Source: Volvox africanus (taxonomy: Eukaryota; Chlorophyta; Chlorophyceae; Chlamydomonadales; Volvocaceae). Taken from it: a stretch of 64,000 nucleotides of DNA. The stretch lies in contig BSDZ01000114.1 in NCBI GenBank assembly GCA_030268105.1, positions 930,001 to 994,000 on the forward strand, read 5' to 3'. This document shows positions 21,716-34,700 of this stretch, piece by piece; position 1 is the stretch's first letter; every line of letters begins with the position of its first letter. The notes beneath the pieces were generated by a model, which was given only the letters and a program-made list of their open reading frames with translations, was not told the origin of the DNA and searched no databases. Position numbers and translations under genes: made by a program.

Positions 21716-22788
21716 CACCCGTTCTATTTAAATCCTTCGCCACCGCAAACCAAGGTGACGGTAATCCGTATGATGCACAATAGGATGTACGGGCGTCGTT
21801 CTGCATATGTGAACATTCATAGGACTGTCCCTTTTGCTTCGGAGCAACCATTCACAAGGTCACAACCCAGAACCCCTTTCCTCCGAGTCCTCACCATGCG
21901 CCCGTTTGGGTACCTACACGCACTGGTTGCGTGGTGGCGGGCAGCTAGCGCAGCATCAACCCTGTTCCCTGTCCCCCTAGCCCCTTGGCGCCAACATCTT
22001 AGCTCCCTCCTCCTTCCCCCGTTACCCCATTGCTGATTGCGCCTCACCATTAAGCGGCCAAGGTTACCAAACAACCTCGTTTCTCATCCCCTCAACAACT
22101 CCCCTTCATACTCTGGCACGGCTTCCCACCCCCAAAGCCCAAACCCCTCGCGCTAAATCCCACAGGAAATCCCCAGCAGACACCTCACAATCCTCTCATG
22201 GATCCCGGTGAACACTGCAACGCCACAGCGTCCATCCTGCCGTACGTTATACTTTAGGACAATTTACACTGTACGAACTTAATAGTTCAAACTGCAATAA
22301 GCATGTGTACACGGCAAGGCGTAACTTAATCTGATAGCTGGCATAGAGTGACTCAAGAGTCAGTCGTTCGGACATTCGCTGCCGTGTCACGAGGTGCCTG
22401 GTAGTGGTGGTGCTCGCTGGCGGATCGTACAGGTTACAGCGCAGATGATATAAGCCTCAACATACTATACATGATGCATGGAATAAAGCTTGCTGTTACA
22501 AACTGCAATCCAGACGTGCAACCGCCTGTGCTTGGCCCGTCAGGGCTCGTCATGCATACGCAAAGAGAGTTGCATCATGATAATTTTAAACCTATGCTCA
22601 AACTCCACATATACAATCATGAGTAACAAATATACCTTCACTTTCACGGAAGCCGTCGTGCATTCGCGTCCTTTGTAACCTGACCTCTTCCTCCGCAGCC
22701 TCAATGTCCCAATCTTCCCTCGAGCTTTCACCTTGCCTCCTTTACCTTTTCTTCCTCCGTCCTGCTGATTTCTTTCCACATACCATTC
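21716..22788. other. Intergenic region downstream of TERT
   Basis: No gene is recognised in this 1 kb. It lies between the minisatellite and the TERT stop codon and should contain the TERT 3' untranslated region on the minus strand. Confidence 0.4.
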
Positions 22789-25700
22789 TCAGTACAACAC
22801 GTCATTGAACACTGCGTTGGCCTCCTCGCTAACCACTTCCGCTAGCTGGCGCGGCAGAGCGGCGAAGGAAGGGGCGGCCAACTGCTTGTCCAGGCAGGAA
22901 AGCACCACCCTGTAACGGCTCTGTTTGCGGAAGAGCACGCGGCGGAAGGCCACCAGGCCTAGCCAACTGCAAAGAACCCGGGATGCCGGGGAAGAGAGGA
23001 GGGCAATACGAGTGAGGGAGCTACGGGGCACGCAGGGCAGCAACGGCAAGTGGGGGTGCCCCCACCCAAGTGCTGACGATGTCGCACCGTTCGCTAAGCG
23101 GCAACATGAGGGTGTTGACAGCGGCGGCCCAACAGCGGCGAAAGGAGGGATGGCGGTGATGGTTACGGCGGCGAGCAATGCGACATTAGCAGCAAAGGTA
23201 GAGATGCCCGTCCGAGGCGTGGATAACCTTCCCGCTACCTTCCCGGGTAGCGGGAAGGTGAGGACGCACGTAAGTAAGCTGAGGACGTAGGTTGGCTAGC
23301 TTAGCCACTTAGCCCTGGGTTGCAGGTACCGAGATGCGGCAGTCACTGGACTGTACGTCTTGTTTCAGAGTCCATAACGTTCATTACTTGCTTATGCTGC
23401 GCCATGCCGTGTAAGCTTACCGTACATGGCAGGACGAGACGTCACAGCGGCATCCGGGACCGAACCGCCTGTTCGTTGCCTCGCTGGCAGTGCGGCTGCG
23501 GACCAGCGCTACCATGTAGCAGATGCCGGACTGGATTGCGGACAGAGCGACCCGTGGGTCACGCGAGAGGTTCCTTGGCAGACAGTGCAAGTACCAATGC
23601 ATCTTGATGGCCGCAAGCAGGTAGGCCTTCGAGGACCACCAAGCCGTAAGGCATAGGGAAGAGCGGCGGAGGACATGTCCCTAATTAGGCAAACATATTT
23701 GCATCCTGCAACACTACAGCACAAGTGCTTCGCAAGACTGAATGTTGAATGGAGGCAAATGCACGAACTAGTTTGGGAAGCCAGGGATACAAACCAGGAG
23801 GCAACTCGGGCATATAGCGGTATGTAGTGTCGCCGAGATACGGAGGACATGCAAGGACATGGAAGCTAAAACTAACGGTTAAAGAGCACATGCTGACATG
23901 CATCAAGCATTGCCGGACCTGCTGCAGCCAAGGGATATCCGGGTCCAGGGGGAGATCGAGGTCAAACACACGCATCGAGGAGACGTTTGAGATGCATTTG
24001 GCCACGGCCCGGAAGGAGGCGCAGCCGGAGGCTAGGCCCATTTGGGGGAAGCCATTTGGAAGGACGCCCCAGCCTTCGGCATCCTCAGACGGTGCGATGA
24101 CGCTTTTAGTGTGTGTGCATTAGTCAGTGGTAGCTCGCGTCCTGGTGCATTTGCCCCACCGGTTTGCCTTCCCGGGTTTTACCAGATGCGGTTGAGCATG
24201 CGGACTCAGATTCTTTAATTGATGGACTGGACTGCTCCCTCAATCCCCTTGGCGCCTTGCTGGATTCTGCGCCTCCTCGCGGTCTAACCCGTTGATGCCA
24301 CCCACAGCTGCGGCTGAAGCGTATCCGCAACACCGAACAAGCGGCCAGGAGGCCTCAGGTCGCAGCCGGGGCCAAAACCCCAGGGTGAAGTTCTTTAACC
24401 AGCGGCCCGAGCCTTAACCCTGGCTGCTACGCGCCCTCTGGAACGTGCTCGCATAGCGGACAGACAGAGAACGTGACCGAGAACGAGCACGCCCGCAAAC
24501 TTCCACCACATAATGGTGCCACATACTGGCCCCGACCTACCTGATAAATGTTCAGACGTACTGTGTGTGGGGCGTTAATGGAGGTGTCCAGCAGCAGGGC
24601 GTGGGCCTTAGGCCGGAGGTACTGGCACATCTTCGCGGCCAGTTGACGACCTGGATGAAGGCCAAGAAAGTGGGATGGAGAGCAATGACGGCCTGGGACC
24701 ATTATTGTTGGGGTTCCGGTGGATGTAGGGCTGGGAGCCTATGGTGAAGGGCAGGTAAGCGTTGATTTAGGAGGGGATGGGTGCCTGGAGGGAGCCGCAG
24801 GGTGCCTGGATCGGGGGACGGCTGGGGACGTAAAAGTGGATTTGGGGCAGAAACACTCTAGGGATTTCGTATCTTGGTCTTTCATGCTTTTCTCAGCCCC
24901 TGATCAACAGTAACAAATTACACTTCAAATCTGTTTGTTTTGGCAACCTCAAGCCTAAGATATGTAAAAACCCTCGCTCACCGGGATGTGCATCGGCTGG
25001 CACACTCATAGTGGTGCGGATGTGCACTCCGCAGTAACGACTGTAGTCTGCCTGGACCTCGAGGGTGGCCACGTTGAACAGAAGGCCGCACCATCTGGGG
25101 GCATTGTGGAGGTCAGCTTCCATGTTAGAATGCTAAAAAGGAATCTCCGGCGAATGCTAGGTGCAATTAAAACAAGCTTGGCGGAGAAGGCGACGAAACC
25201 GAATTCCGGAGTCCCAAACTCCCCGGTATCCCTCATTGGCTGCACCTGACGTAACGTCGGCCGTCGCGTGACTGCCACAGGTTGCAGGCGCCATCACCCT
25301 TGAATCCTGGATCAGCACATCCGTCACCGCCGCCACCCAATGGGACCACATGCACACTCCTCTCGCCATCGCCAGCGGCCGTCGCAGCACCACTCCCAAG
25401 AGCACTGGCAGTCCTCGAATCAACGCCAGCTCCGCCCTCCGCGCCACCGCCTCGCACTCTAGCCCCGCTCCCTAGGTTACGATTCTGCTGCTCTTGTGGG
25501 GCCGGAAGTTCCCCATAACGCGGGTCGAGAGCAGCGGCTGTTGGCGGCTGGTCGGCTGATGGCAGTTGGAAGTTGGCCAGCTGTGTCTTTCCCGGATTGA
25601 TGACGCAGCCATAATCCTCCAGGAAGCCCTCCCGCAGCCGCCTTGCTATTGCTTCCGCCGCGGTACTGCGATTGAAAGGCAGCGGGAGACTTGGCGAGTG

Positions 25701-28700
25701 ACCTTTCCTCAGTTATGAGCGAGAGCTAGGCAGGAGAAAAAACATAGGTGTCATATCCCACGCATCTTAATCAGGGTTGAAGGGGGCTGATTGTGAACAT
25801 GATGCATGAAGGGATGTGTAGTGGAAAGCGGACAGACCTGATACGCTTCGGGGCCTTATGTCTACCGGGTGTGCGAAATCGGTGCCTCTGGATCTGCAAA
25901 AGCCTGTGGAATGGCAGAGCTAGCAGGTATGATGAGCGAATACTCACCGAGAGGTAGTCACGATGAAGAAGTCATCAATTAGCCGCATGAGTAAAGATTC
26001 CGGGGGTGTAGGGGAATATGGGTTAGGCTGGGGCTGTCGTGGTCTTGGATGTTGAAAATCGGTTGCTGGACGCGGCCGCTGCGGTACTTCATTCCGAATC
26101 TGCTGCTCGTTCTGCTGTTGACACGGCTGGTGCTGCGGTTGACATATGTGCGGGTTTCGCTGCAGGAGCTGCTGCGGGAACTGCCTCGTGCACTGGAGCA
26201 CCTGCACCGCATGCTCGGAGTATGGAACATGGCGCGGCCCCTCGTCCCCGCCCTGGCATTGCGACGGGTTCCGGCATTGTAGTCCGGGCTGCGGATCCGT
26301 GGGTCGCTCCGGGCGACGTGGCAGAGAGGAACCAGCCAGGCCGATTCGGTCCCTCGCTTGAAGCCGCCGTTCATCTGCAGGCCCAGCCGTCAGCATCGCC
26401 GCCGCTGCCATCGTTCCTGTGGCGGCCGTCCGAGCACCAGCTGCACCGCAACCAGCACGGTTCCTATCACAGTTGGCTCCTGCTGAGATCCGATTCGAAC
26501 CGCCAACCGTATAGCCTCTAGGTCCAGCGGTAGCAGCTGCTACAGTATTGCCAGTATTGCCGCGCACTACGTCAATCATCGCGCCAGTGAAAGGACTAGC
26601 CACAGTCGCAGCGGTTCGTCGTCTGGGAGCACCCTCTGCCGCAGGTGCCCCAAGTAAAGCTGAGGTGGCGGCAGCACTGCTCCGATTACCTGTGGGTGGT
26701 AGCTTGTCCGCAGCACACCGCAACCTCAAATCCTGCCTACGCAACTGCTGCTGCGGCTGCTGCTGCTCCTGACGTTTCTGTTGACGCTTCCGTTTCCATT
26801 GCAATCGACGGCCGCCGCGACATCCCCGCAACTGCCTTAGAAGTACAGGTTCTGCAGCGAGAGCTGTGCCTGAGGCTTTCATGTCTGTGCTGCCTCCGAC
26901 TCCAGCCCCGGCAACGTGACCGAGCCGGGCGGCCACATTGGGGACCCCCCTATGATCCTCAGCAGCCGTGAGATGAAGGTCCCTAGCACTGCCGCAATCA
27001 CGACTTCCTAGTTGCATAGCGTCGCCGTCCGCAACCTCAAAGAGCACCCCTGGAACGGGCGTGACTTGAACCTGCAAAGGTAAAGTGGCGCCCGGGCCAG
27101 CTTGCGGCGGCACAGCCATGTCCGGAACTGCCCCGGCAAAGCCCGCATCCATCCCCAGCTGCGCCAGTTCCACGGGCGGGAGGCTGTCGGCATCAATGTC
27201 CATATCCGCCAACCCGAGAAATGTTGCGTCTGTGGTCATAAACTCGACACCCGCTGGCTCCCGCGCTGCTTCTATCCCTTCCGTTGCGACATTCACTAAT
27301 TCCACTGCTGCGGCCAAATGAGTGTCCGGTGGGTTCCTGGTGGATACACGTGCGTCGCACTCCGCGGATGGGAAGTCCTCGAAGACCGCTCGGGAGACAT
27401 CCGCAGGTAAAGCGGTTGCGACTTGGTTAGTTAAGTCTGCCGCCGTGCCGGCACTTGGCAGCGGCAGGGCTCTACCGGGAGCCTGCATGGAAGTGTGTGT
27501 TGGCGTGTGAAGAGCACCTGTGATGCTTGCTGTCCTAGCCACTGATGCATCGTCATCAGCGTCCTCGACTGCAGCTGCCGTTGCTCTGCCCACACGGAGC
27601 CACACATCCTCGTCACTGTAGCCGCAGCATAGAGAATCGCTCTGACCCGGGCCGGAAGCTGTAGCGCCACCAGTGCCACTGCCTTTGCTGTCCCAACCTC
27701 GCGCGGCTCTGCTGACCCAGCTCTCTCCTGCATCACCAGTTCCCTTGCCGCCCTGGCTACTGTCTGCTGCACGTAAAGAGGAGGTCTGTGTATCACCTGC
27801 CTTGTGTGGCTCCGAACCTAGAAACGCGGGGGCTCCGGGCTCGGCCTCAGTGGTAGCCTTGAATCGCAGCGTTGGCGGTATTGCCATGTCCATATCGGTA
27901 GCATTGGAAGCTGTTGGCTGAGTTGGCAACAGTGGAGTCGGTATGTGAGCTACTGAAAATGGAATTTGGGGTGCAAAATTAATTGGCTGAGTCCCAGCTG
28001 GATGCAATTGAAAGCCCTCGTGCGGTAGTAGTAGATTGGGAAATGGCAGTAATGCGGTGGCAGGGGCAAACTGGTACGCCGGTAGTGGCGGTGACTGAGT
28101 CAGCAGCCCTGATTGAAGTTGTGTGAGTGGTACCGGCGTGATTGTGGGCAACTGTGCCAGCGTTTGACGATTAGGCTGCACCACAGGCACTAGTGATGGT
28201 GGTGATGCAAGTGCAGGTTGTCGCTGTTGGCACCTGTGCTGCTCCATGTGCAACGTTTGCGTGCCAAATTGTGACGGCAACATCACAGTGGGGGTTTGCA
28301 GCTGCAAGGCTGGCGCCGGCTGCGTGCTCAGATGTTGTGATGCTGTTTCTTGTCCGTCATAAACTGCCGCAACAGTCTCCACACTGGGCAACCAGCGGGA
28401 CTCCTTCCACCTGGCTGCTAGGCAACCGAAGTCGACAGCGCCAGCCGACAACATCAGGGGCTGTGTGTTCCCAAGTGGTGAGGATAGCGGCGCTGGCGCC
28501 GGGGATGTTCTAATTAGCAAGGTCCTCCGTGATACCTCGGGCGACTCCATAGCTTGCGTTAGTGGCAATCCTCGCGGGGTTGAAAGCACCCTTCCGTTGT
28601 CACCATGGGATTGTCGGGCAACGCCAGCTGGCGCTGTCATTAATGCTCTCACCTCCACGACCTCACTGCACCGTAGGGGTGCGAGTTGCAACGTAGGTGG

Positions 28701-31700
28701 GCTCCCCATAGGCACCGTAAATCTACCTGCCACGTTGCACCTCTCCGCAATCGCCGCAGTTCCTACCCCCGTTGCCAGCGTGACGGCAGGCAAAGGCTGA
28801 GTGTCGGCCCCCGACTGACAGAGAACCTCATGGCTATTATCATCAACAACAAGACCAGTCGCCAAGGCTGCGGCCGGAGGTGCAGGTGCTCGCAGGGCAA
28901 CATGGAACCCGCCCTCGTCTGGGGCCACAATTACGTGGATGTCTGGTGCTGGAGGCTGTTGGAGCGGCGGTGGGAATGAACTCGAGAGGGGTTGTGTGGC
29001 GCCGCCAGGAGGCAGCACACCGCCTCCCATTACGGATTCGAGTCCAGGTCCTCCCGCTAAGAGTAGGTCCTGCGTCACCGGAATCACCTCTTCACTCAGC
29101 TGTTGTTGCTGCACCTCCACGGCCTGTTGTTGGTGCTCGTGTTGCTTACATCCAAGCAGCAGGGGACTTGTTGGGAATGGAAGCGGTGATGATGTCCGTA
29201 AGCACGGTTTGCTTAATATCGTGTCCTCACCATGATCCAGTTGCTCAGCACCCGCTAGCTTATCCGTATTCGCATTCGTTTCTACGAACGTGCCAGGCGG
29301 ACTGTCCCGCAGGTCAATCACCTCCACTGGCACCGCCGAGGCATTCCCCCGGCCGGACCCTGTTGACACCTTTGTGCCACCCGCTATGCGATCTCCAGGT
29401 GTGCCCCCGGACGATCGTGCCGTGAGGTCCCTGCTGAAGTCCAATCCAGTGAGACACCCGGCACTGGTGCCGCCTCCACGCAGATCAGGTTGCGCGCTAA
29501 TGCCCGAATCGTGCAGACTTAAATGCAGGTTCGGCAGCACTTCATACGTCGAATTTGTACGTCCGCCGCCCAACCTCAGATGCCACGTAGTGCGCACCGG
29601 TGATGTCGAAGTCACAACTCCGCCTGCAACCACCGGGCTACCCTCATCATCGTTGTTGCTGCTGCCGCTGATGGTGATAGCAGCTGCGCCATCGCTGATA
29701 GCGCTGGTGTTCGTCGTAGACGTGATGGTGATAACACTGGGTGGGGACCTGAGACTACTGGGGGGGGTCCCGAGGGGCGCTGCGTCGCCACCACCAGCGG
29801 AATGGACCCGTGGCGGACCCCGGAACAGCGGTGTCGCTACCAAAGTTCCCTGGAGCTGTGGCTGCGGCCACAAGTGTTGGTGGTCTCCCCCCTGATCCAC
29901 CGCTGACCAGTCCCCTGGCCTCGGGTGCAGACCTAGACTCGCTCTCCGTGAAAGGTTCTCTGAAACGCCGTCGGCGTCGGCTTCCGAGCCGGTGAATGGT
30001 GGTAGCTGTAAACGTAGCGGGTTCTCGGGCGGTACATGTTGAGCGATCCCTGGATCCCTTAGGTGCAGTCGCTGAGGCTCCTGCTGCCACTGCCTCGGGT
30101 GTCGCTCCCCCTGATGATGCCCTAACATTTGGTTCACCTGCTCTTCCATCTGCTCGTTCGGCGGAGCTTGTTGCTGTTGCTGTTGCAAGTTCGGATTCGT
30201 GGATGGGTAGGGCACTGGTAATTGCAGCTGAAGCGGTAACGGCGTCTCCAGTACCAATGCTGCCATGAGGCTGGGCGGCACTGACTCGTCAGTGTTTCCG
30301 GAGCTGGGACCCAAATAGGGTATGTCCTTGCCCGGCTGCGTACCGGTTGTCCCCTCATTTCCCCGTGAATATTCAGCGTCACCGATTTGACCATCGCTAG
30401 TTCCGGGGCCTGCATCTGCCCTCCTGCCAGAGTCCGCGACTGGCGCTGGCGCTGTTGATGGCGGCGACAGCAACGTGCCGCAGCTCACCATCAAACCGCT
30501 CCTCGGAACTCCGTCCGGCACCTGCAGGGCCCCCAATACCGCCCCTTGTGGTCCCTCCTCTTGCAGTGAGCATGCCATCAGCCATCGCTGCTGTTGTTCC
30601 TGCGCAAGGCCCTGTCCCCACCCGGGTGGCAGGGTTTGCGAAAGCGCCAGAGGGGGCTTTGGACCAGCTGACTTGCACAGGTCCTGCTCAGGTTGCAAGG
30701 ATTGGGATTGTGACAACACCAAAGGGCACCGCCGCAATGGTGTGGCCGCCGCCAGTCCGCCATCCGCGGCCACGGAGGCGCCGTTCTGAACTAGTCCCAA
30801 CCTGCCGGATTTGCCATAGGGTGCGGATGCTGCCACAGACACCCTACTACCGGGCATAGCTGAATGCGGTAGTCCCAGAACCATAGCGCTGCAATTATGG
30901 CCGGTTGCGCTTGCGGGCCCATGGTTGTGCTTGCCGACGGGCGTCTGGCGGTCCACCTGCGGTTCCGCAATACGGCCAGCAGTGCCGGGCGCTCGTGGTG
31001 CCTCCCCCGCCGCTTTCCCCCCTTCCATAGAGGCGGCAGGACCGCCTTCGCTGCAGACCGCTGCACCATTGACACCTGCACTCCAGCCAAAAGGTACAAC
31101 AGAGTGCGACGGTGCATCTGGCGGTTTCTTCCATGCATACAGACCCGGATCGACATCCATCACCTGCTGCGTATCCGTGTACTCATGTTGGCGAGGTTGA
31201 TGGGCGGGGTAAGGCAGAGGCAGTCCAGGAGCCTCATGAGCAGATGTTTGGAGCCACGAGACCAGCGCAGTTACACCAGCAAAGCATTGTAACTGTCTCA
31301 GTAGTCTATGGTGGTGTGGATGCGAGAGTGGGAGTGGAACAGCCGATAGTGCTGCAGGGTATATTGCGTGCTGCTCCTCAGTCGCTGGAACCATCTCCAC
31401 CGCCGCTGTAGCGGGAGTCGCCGCCACCGCCACCGCCACCGCGACGGCCGCCAAGGAGGCAACCTTCTGGAGTAAGATGGTACTGACACCACCACCGGGG
31501 GAGGCACGAAGTCCGGCAGCGGATTTGAATCCGGGTTCTGGGCCTGGCAGTGACCTTGGCTTGGACATAGATCTGGAGCCGCCGCCACCATAAATGCCGG
31601 ACCCCGGTGGACTCCGCAGCCCTTTGGAATGACCCGCTGGCATGGATGCGAATTGCCCGCTGCCACCACTTCCATCCCCTACGCTGAGGCTACCGGTGGT

Positions 31701-34700
31701 ATCAGCAGCGACGCTAAGCGCTGCGGCGAGCGCCGTCAGCCCAACGCTGCCGCTGCGGCTGCTCCGGTGGTCTGTAGCTGCAGCTGTAGCTGTGATTGTG
31801 TTAGCGACGGCTGCGGCGAGCAATGCCGTAACATCAGTGGCAACACGGCCAAGTATGTTTTGATGAGGCAGACAATGCAGGGCAGCACCACCGTATTCGG
31901 CACCGGAATCTAAGGCCCTCGTGCTGGCAAGAAGCAGGTCATGGCCTTGAGCGTGAGCTGTCAGTGAGTCACCTTGCATCGGCTCTGCTTGGTTTAGAGC
32001 ACCGGACTGCCTCTGCGGGTGAATCTGGTCCTCATGTTGCTGCGATTTTCCGTGTCCTTCTCGACGGTGGCTGTGACACTGCATTCCTGAAAGCGGGCCA
32101 TGTACATATCGCTGAGGCAGCTGGCGCCGTGAGGGCCGCCTTCCCCCGCGCCTGCCACGCCGCCGCGCCTGTGGCTCCGGATGCTGTGGCTGCGGTGGCG
32201 GTGGAAGCAATACCGCAGTTGCTTTTCCTGCTACAGTTGCGTTGCCACCGCCAGTTGGTGTAGGTCGCGGCAGTAGCGGGAGCAAGTGTTGCTGCTCCAG
32301 AGAGGCCATGTACAGGGAGCAGAGCAGGGTAGAAGTGACAGCCCCCTAAGGGTTGGAAGGTAGGGAGAAGAGAGAAGGCTTCAGCAGGACGAGGAGAGGC
32401 GAGAAGACAATCGTAAAGGAGGCATATAGTGCTCCAACCCTTCAGGCGTCGAACTATCACACGCTTTCAAATGACCGCTCTTGCGATGTGTGGGCTCCAA
32501 ATCTGGTAACTCCAAACTTGTCCCGCAGTCAATCTTTGGAAAAAGATATCAAGTGTGATGAGCATGAGCGCATTCCCATCACCGAATCCGCTCTCCTCAT
32601 ACCCCTGGCCTCATACCCCCAGCTGCACTGGGCATGCAGCTTTACTCTAGACTCCGTCTTGCCGGGCTCTGGACTGCCCACACGTTTCCGACTCTTCACC
32701 TGTGCAACCCCCACTGCCTGTCGGAACCACGAGCTCCCCACCCTCATGAGGTTGTTCCCCACCGCCTGGCGGAGGAGGGATATCACCTCGCTGCGGGATA
32801 TTGGGCGCTGCTGAGGGAGCTGTGTGGCGGGGCCCATAGGCACGGGAAGAAGAGGGACAGACTCATAGGCTAGAGACTTGGGCTCAAGACTTGGGACGGC
32901 AGGGCAGGATGCCGTGGGCGTTAGGCTGCGCCAGACCACCAATCTACCGCTTTGATTGCGTAAGTGAAGCAGTGGCCATGGTGCTTTTCGTGGAACTGCC
33001 TATGTTAGGGTCCGGCACAGCGAGCTGCACAGGTTGGCATTAAACAACATTCTGTTACATAAATGGTGTATACACCTACGTCTATACATTCCCAAAAGAC
33101 AAGTCGTTTCTCAACCATTGTACGATCTTCCCTTCCGCCACCAGTCTTCTTCCTGTCCATCCACATTTCCGAATACCTTTTATTGCCTTGAGAGCGTGCC
33201 TGCTGCCTGCTGCACCATTTCAGTCTTTGCAACACGACAGCGGCACCGTAGCCTTAGACTGATACTGCGTGCGTTCACCCGGAAAAGCTTGATAATTCTT
33301 AAATGCCCGCTTACCCGGTTCCGGGAGAGCTCCATGTGCGCGCCGACGGACGTGCACAATGCTGCGCGAAACGGCAATCACTGCATTACGCAGCTCGAGA
33401 TGTTTTGAACGTAACGACTCAGAGGGTACAAAGCCTAAATGCTCTCCCCCAAGAAGCTGACAGGGAACTCGTGGCGTTTGGGTAGCTCAGGCCTTCTGTG
33501 TGGGTTCCAGTGACCGAGTGACCGTTCTCGCCTAACATACGGCTTTCAAGCACGTCCTACACCTGCGGATACCTGCTGGCTTACCTTATCAAGGAAGATA
33601 GTGTTGAAGGCATCTGCCTTGTTCGCCGCTAGCCAGGTGGGGTAGCCGGGGTAGGTGAGGGCCCCGGGGTGGGCGGTGTTGGAGGGGCGGCTGCGTACCC
33701 CGTGGAGGCCTACGCTGGGGCTTACCTCGACTGGTGGGGGAGGAGGTCGAATTCAGATAAGGACAAAAAATTCTTCAAACACTGGACGCAGAAAAGGAGG
33801 CCAGATCTAAGCCTGACAGGGGCCATCAGGATGGGAACGGCAAAAAAAAGTGTTGGCGAATGTATGCTGTAGTAACCGTCGAACGAGCGTCGGACTAGGA
33901 CTCGGCCAGGTAGCCAAGAGCAGTAGCAGCAGCAAGCCCCTCCCCTCCCTCTCTGCAAGTGCCGGCACGTGCCGGCACGTGCGCGTGCACTTTGTCTCCC
34001 CATGGCGCACCTCCTCTAAGCATCAAATAGTCGGGATGATCTACCAGGGACTCCATCAACGCCATGAGCCGACCCTGGAGCAGACTGTCATACGCTTTGG
34101 TGATGTCGGCGCAGACAATATACACCGCGGGAGGATGCGCTGGCTGTGGCGATGGCGGCGGCCCCGCCGCCACACGTTGCGCCGTTCCCTTCGCCTGCGG
34201 CCTCCCCCTTTCCTCTGCGAGCGATTCCGCCGCCATCACCGCCACATGAAATCGGTCACCATCAGCGACAGCAGCAGATGCGGGGTCCACGACATCGTTA
34301 GTATCAGTGACGAAATGCTGCCTCGGGCAGTGCTGGTGGTGCGGAAGAGCTCCGGCGTTATCAGGCTTTGGGGTAGTTTTAGAGCCTTGTCCTCGATTGT
34401 CCTCGTCCTGCAATCCATCCTGCCGGGAGGGATCCAACCCGCAGGGCCACTTTTGCCCACGTTGGATTAGCTCATAATCAGTAGCGGCGGCAGAACTGTC
34501 AACGCCCTGAAATGCAGCACTCCCGCTGGCAGCTTGCAGATTGACTGCAGAATGCTGGATACGGCATCGTTTCGGGCCCTGAGGCGCCTTAACGGCACAC
34601 CGTCCAGGCGTCCCGGCCACAGATCTCACTTCTGGCGATGCAATCGGGCAGCATGTGATCGTGTTGCCCGCAGGCGCTTCACCGTCTGCAAACACGGCCG

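Noticed and set aside
23685..24041. Minus-strand frame with a plausible protein (RVFDLDLPLDPDIPWLQQ)
   Set aside because: It falls in TERT intron 18. Joining exon 18 directly to exon 19 gives an unbroken match to the TERT thumb in phase, so this is not needed.
29755..31156. Many overlapping frames on both strands within TERT exon 15
   Set aside because: They are frame shadows of GC-rich low-complexity coding sequence; only the TERT frame stays open throughout.
25944..32309. The 2,121-codon frame as a separate gene starting at its own ATG (32309)
   Set aside because: The same frame upstream encodes the end of TERT motif B' (GAVTSTLLCSLY), and the far end encodes motif C, so it is an internal TERT exon.
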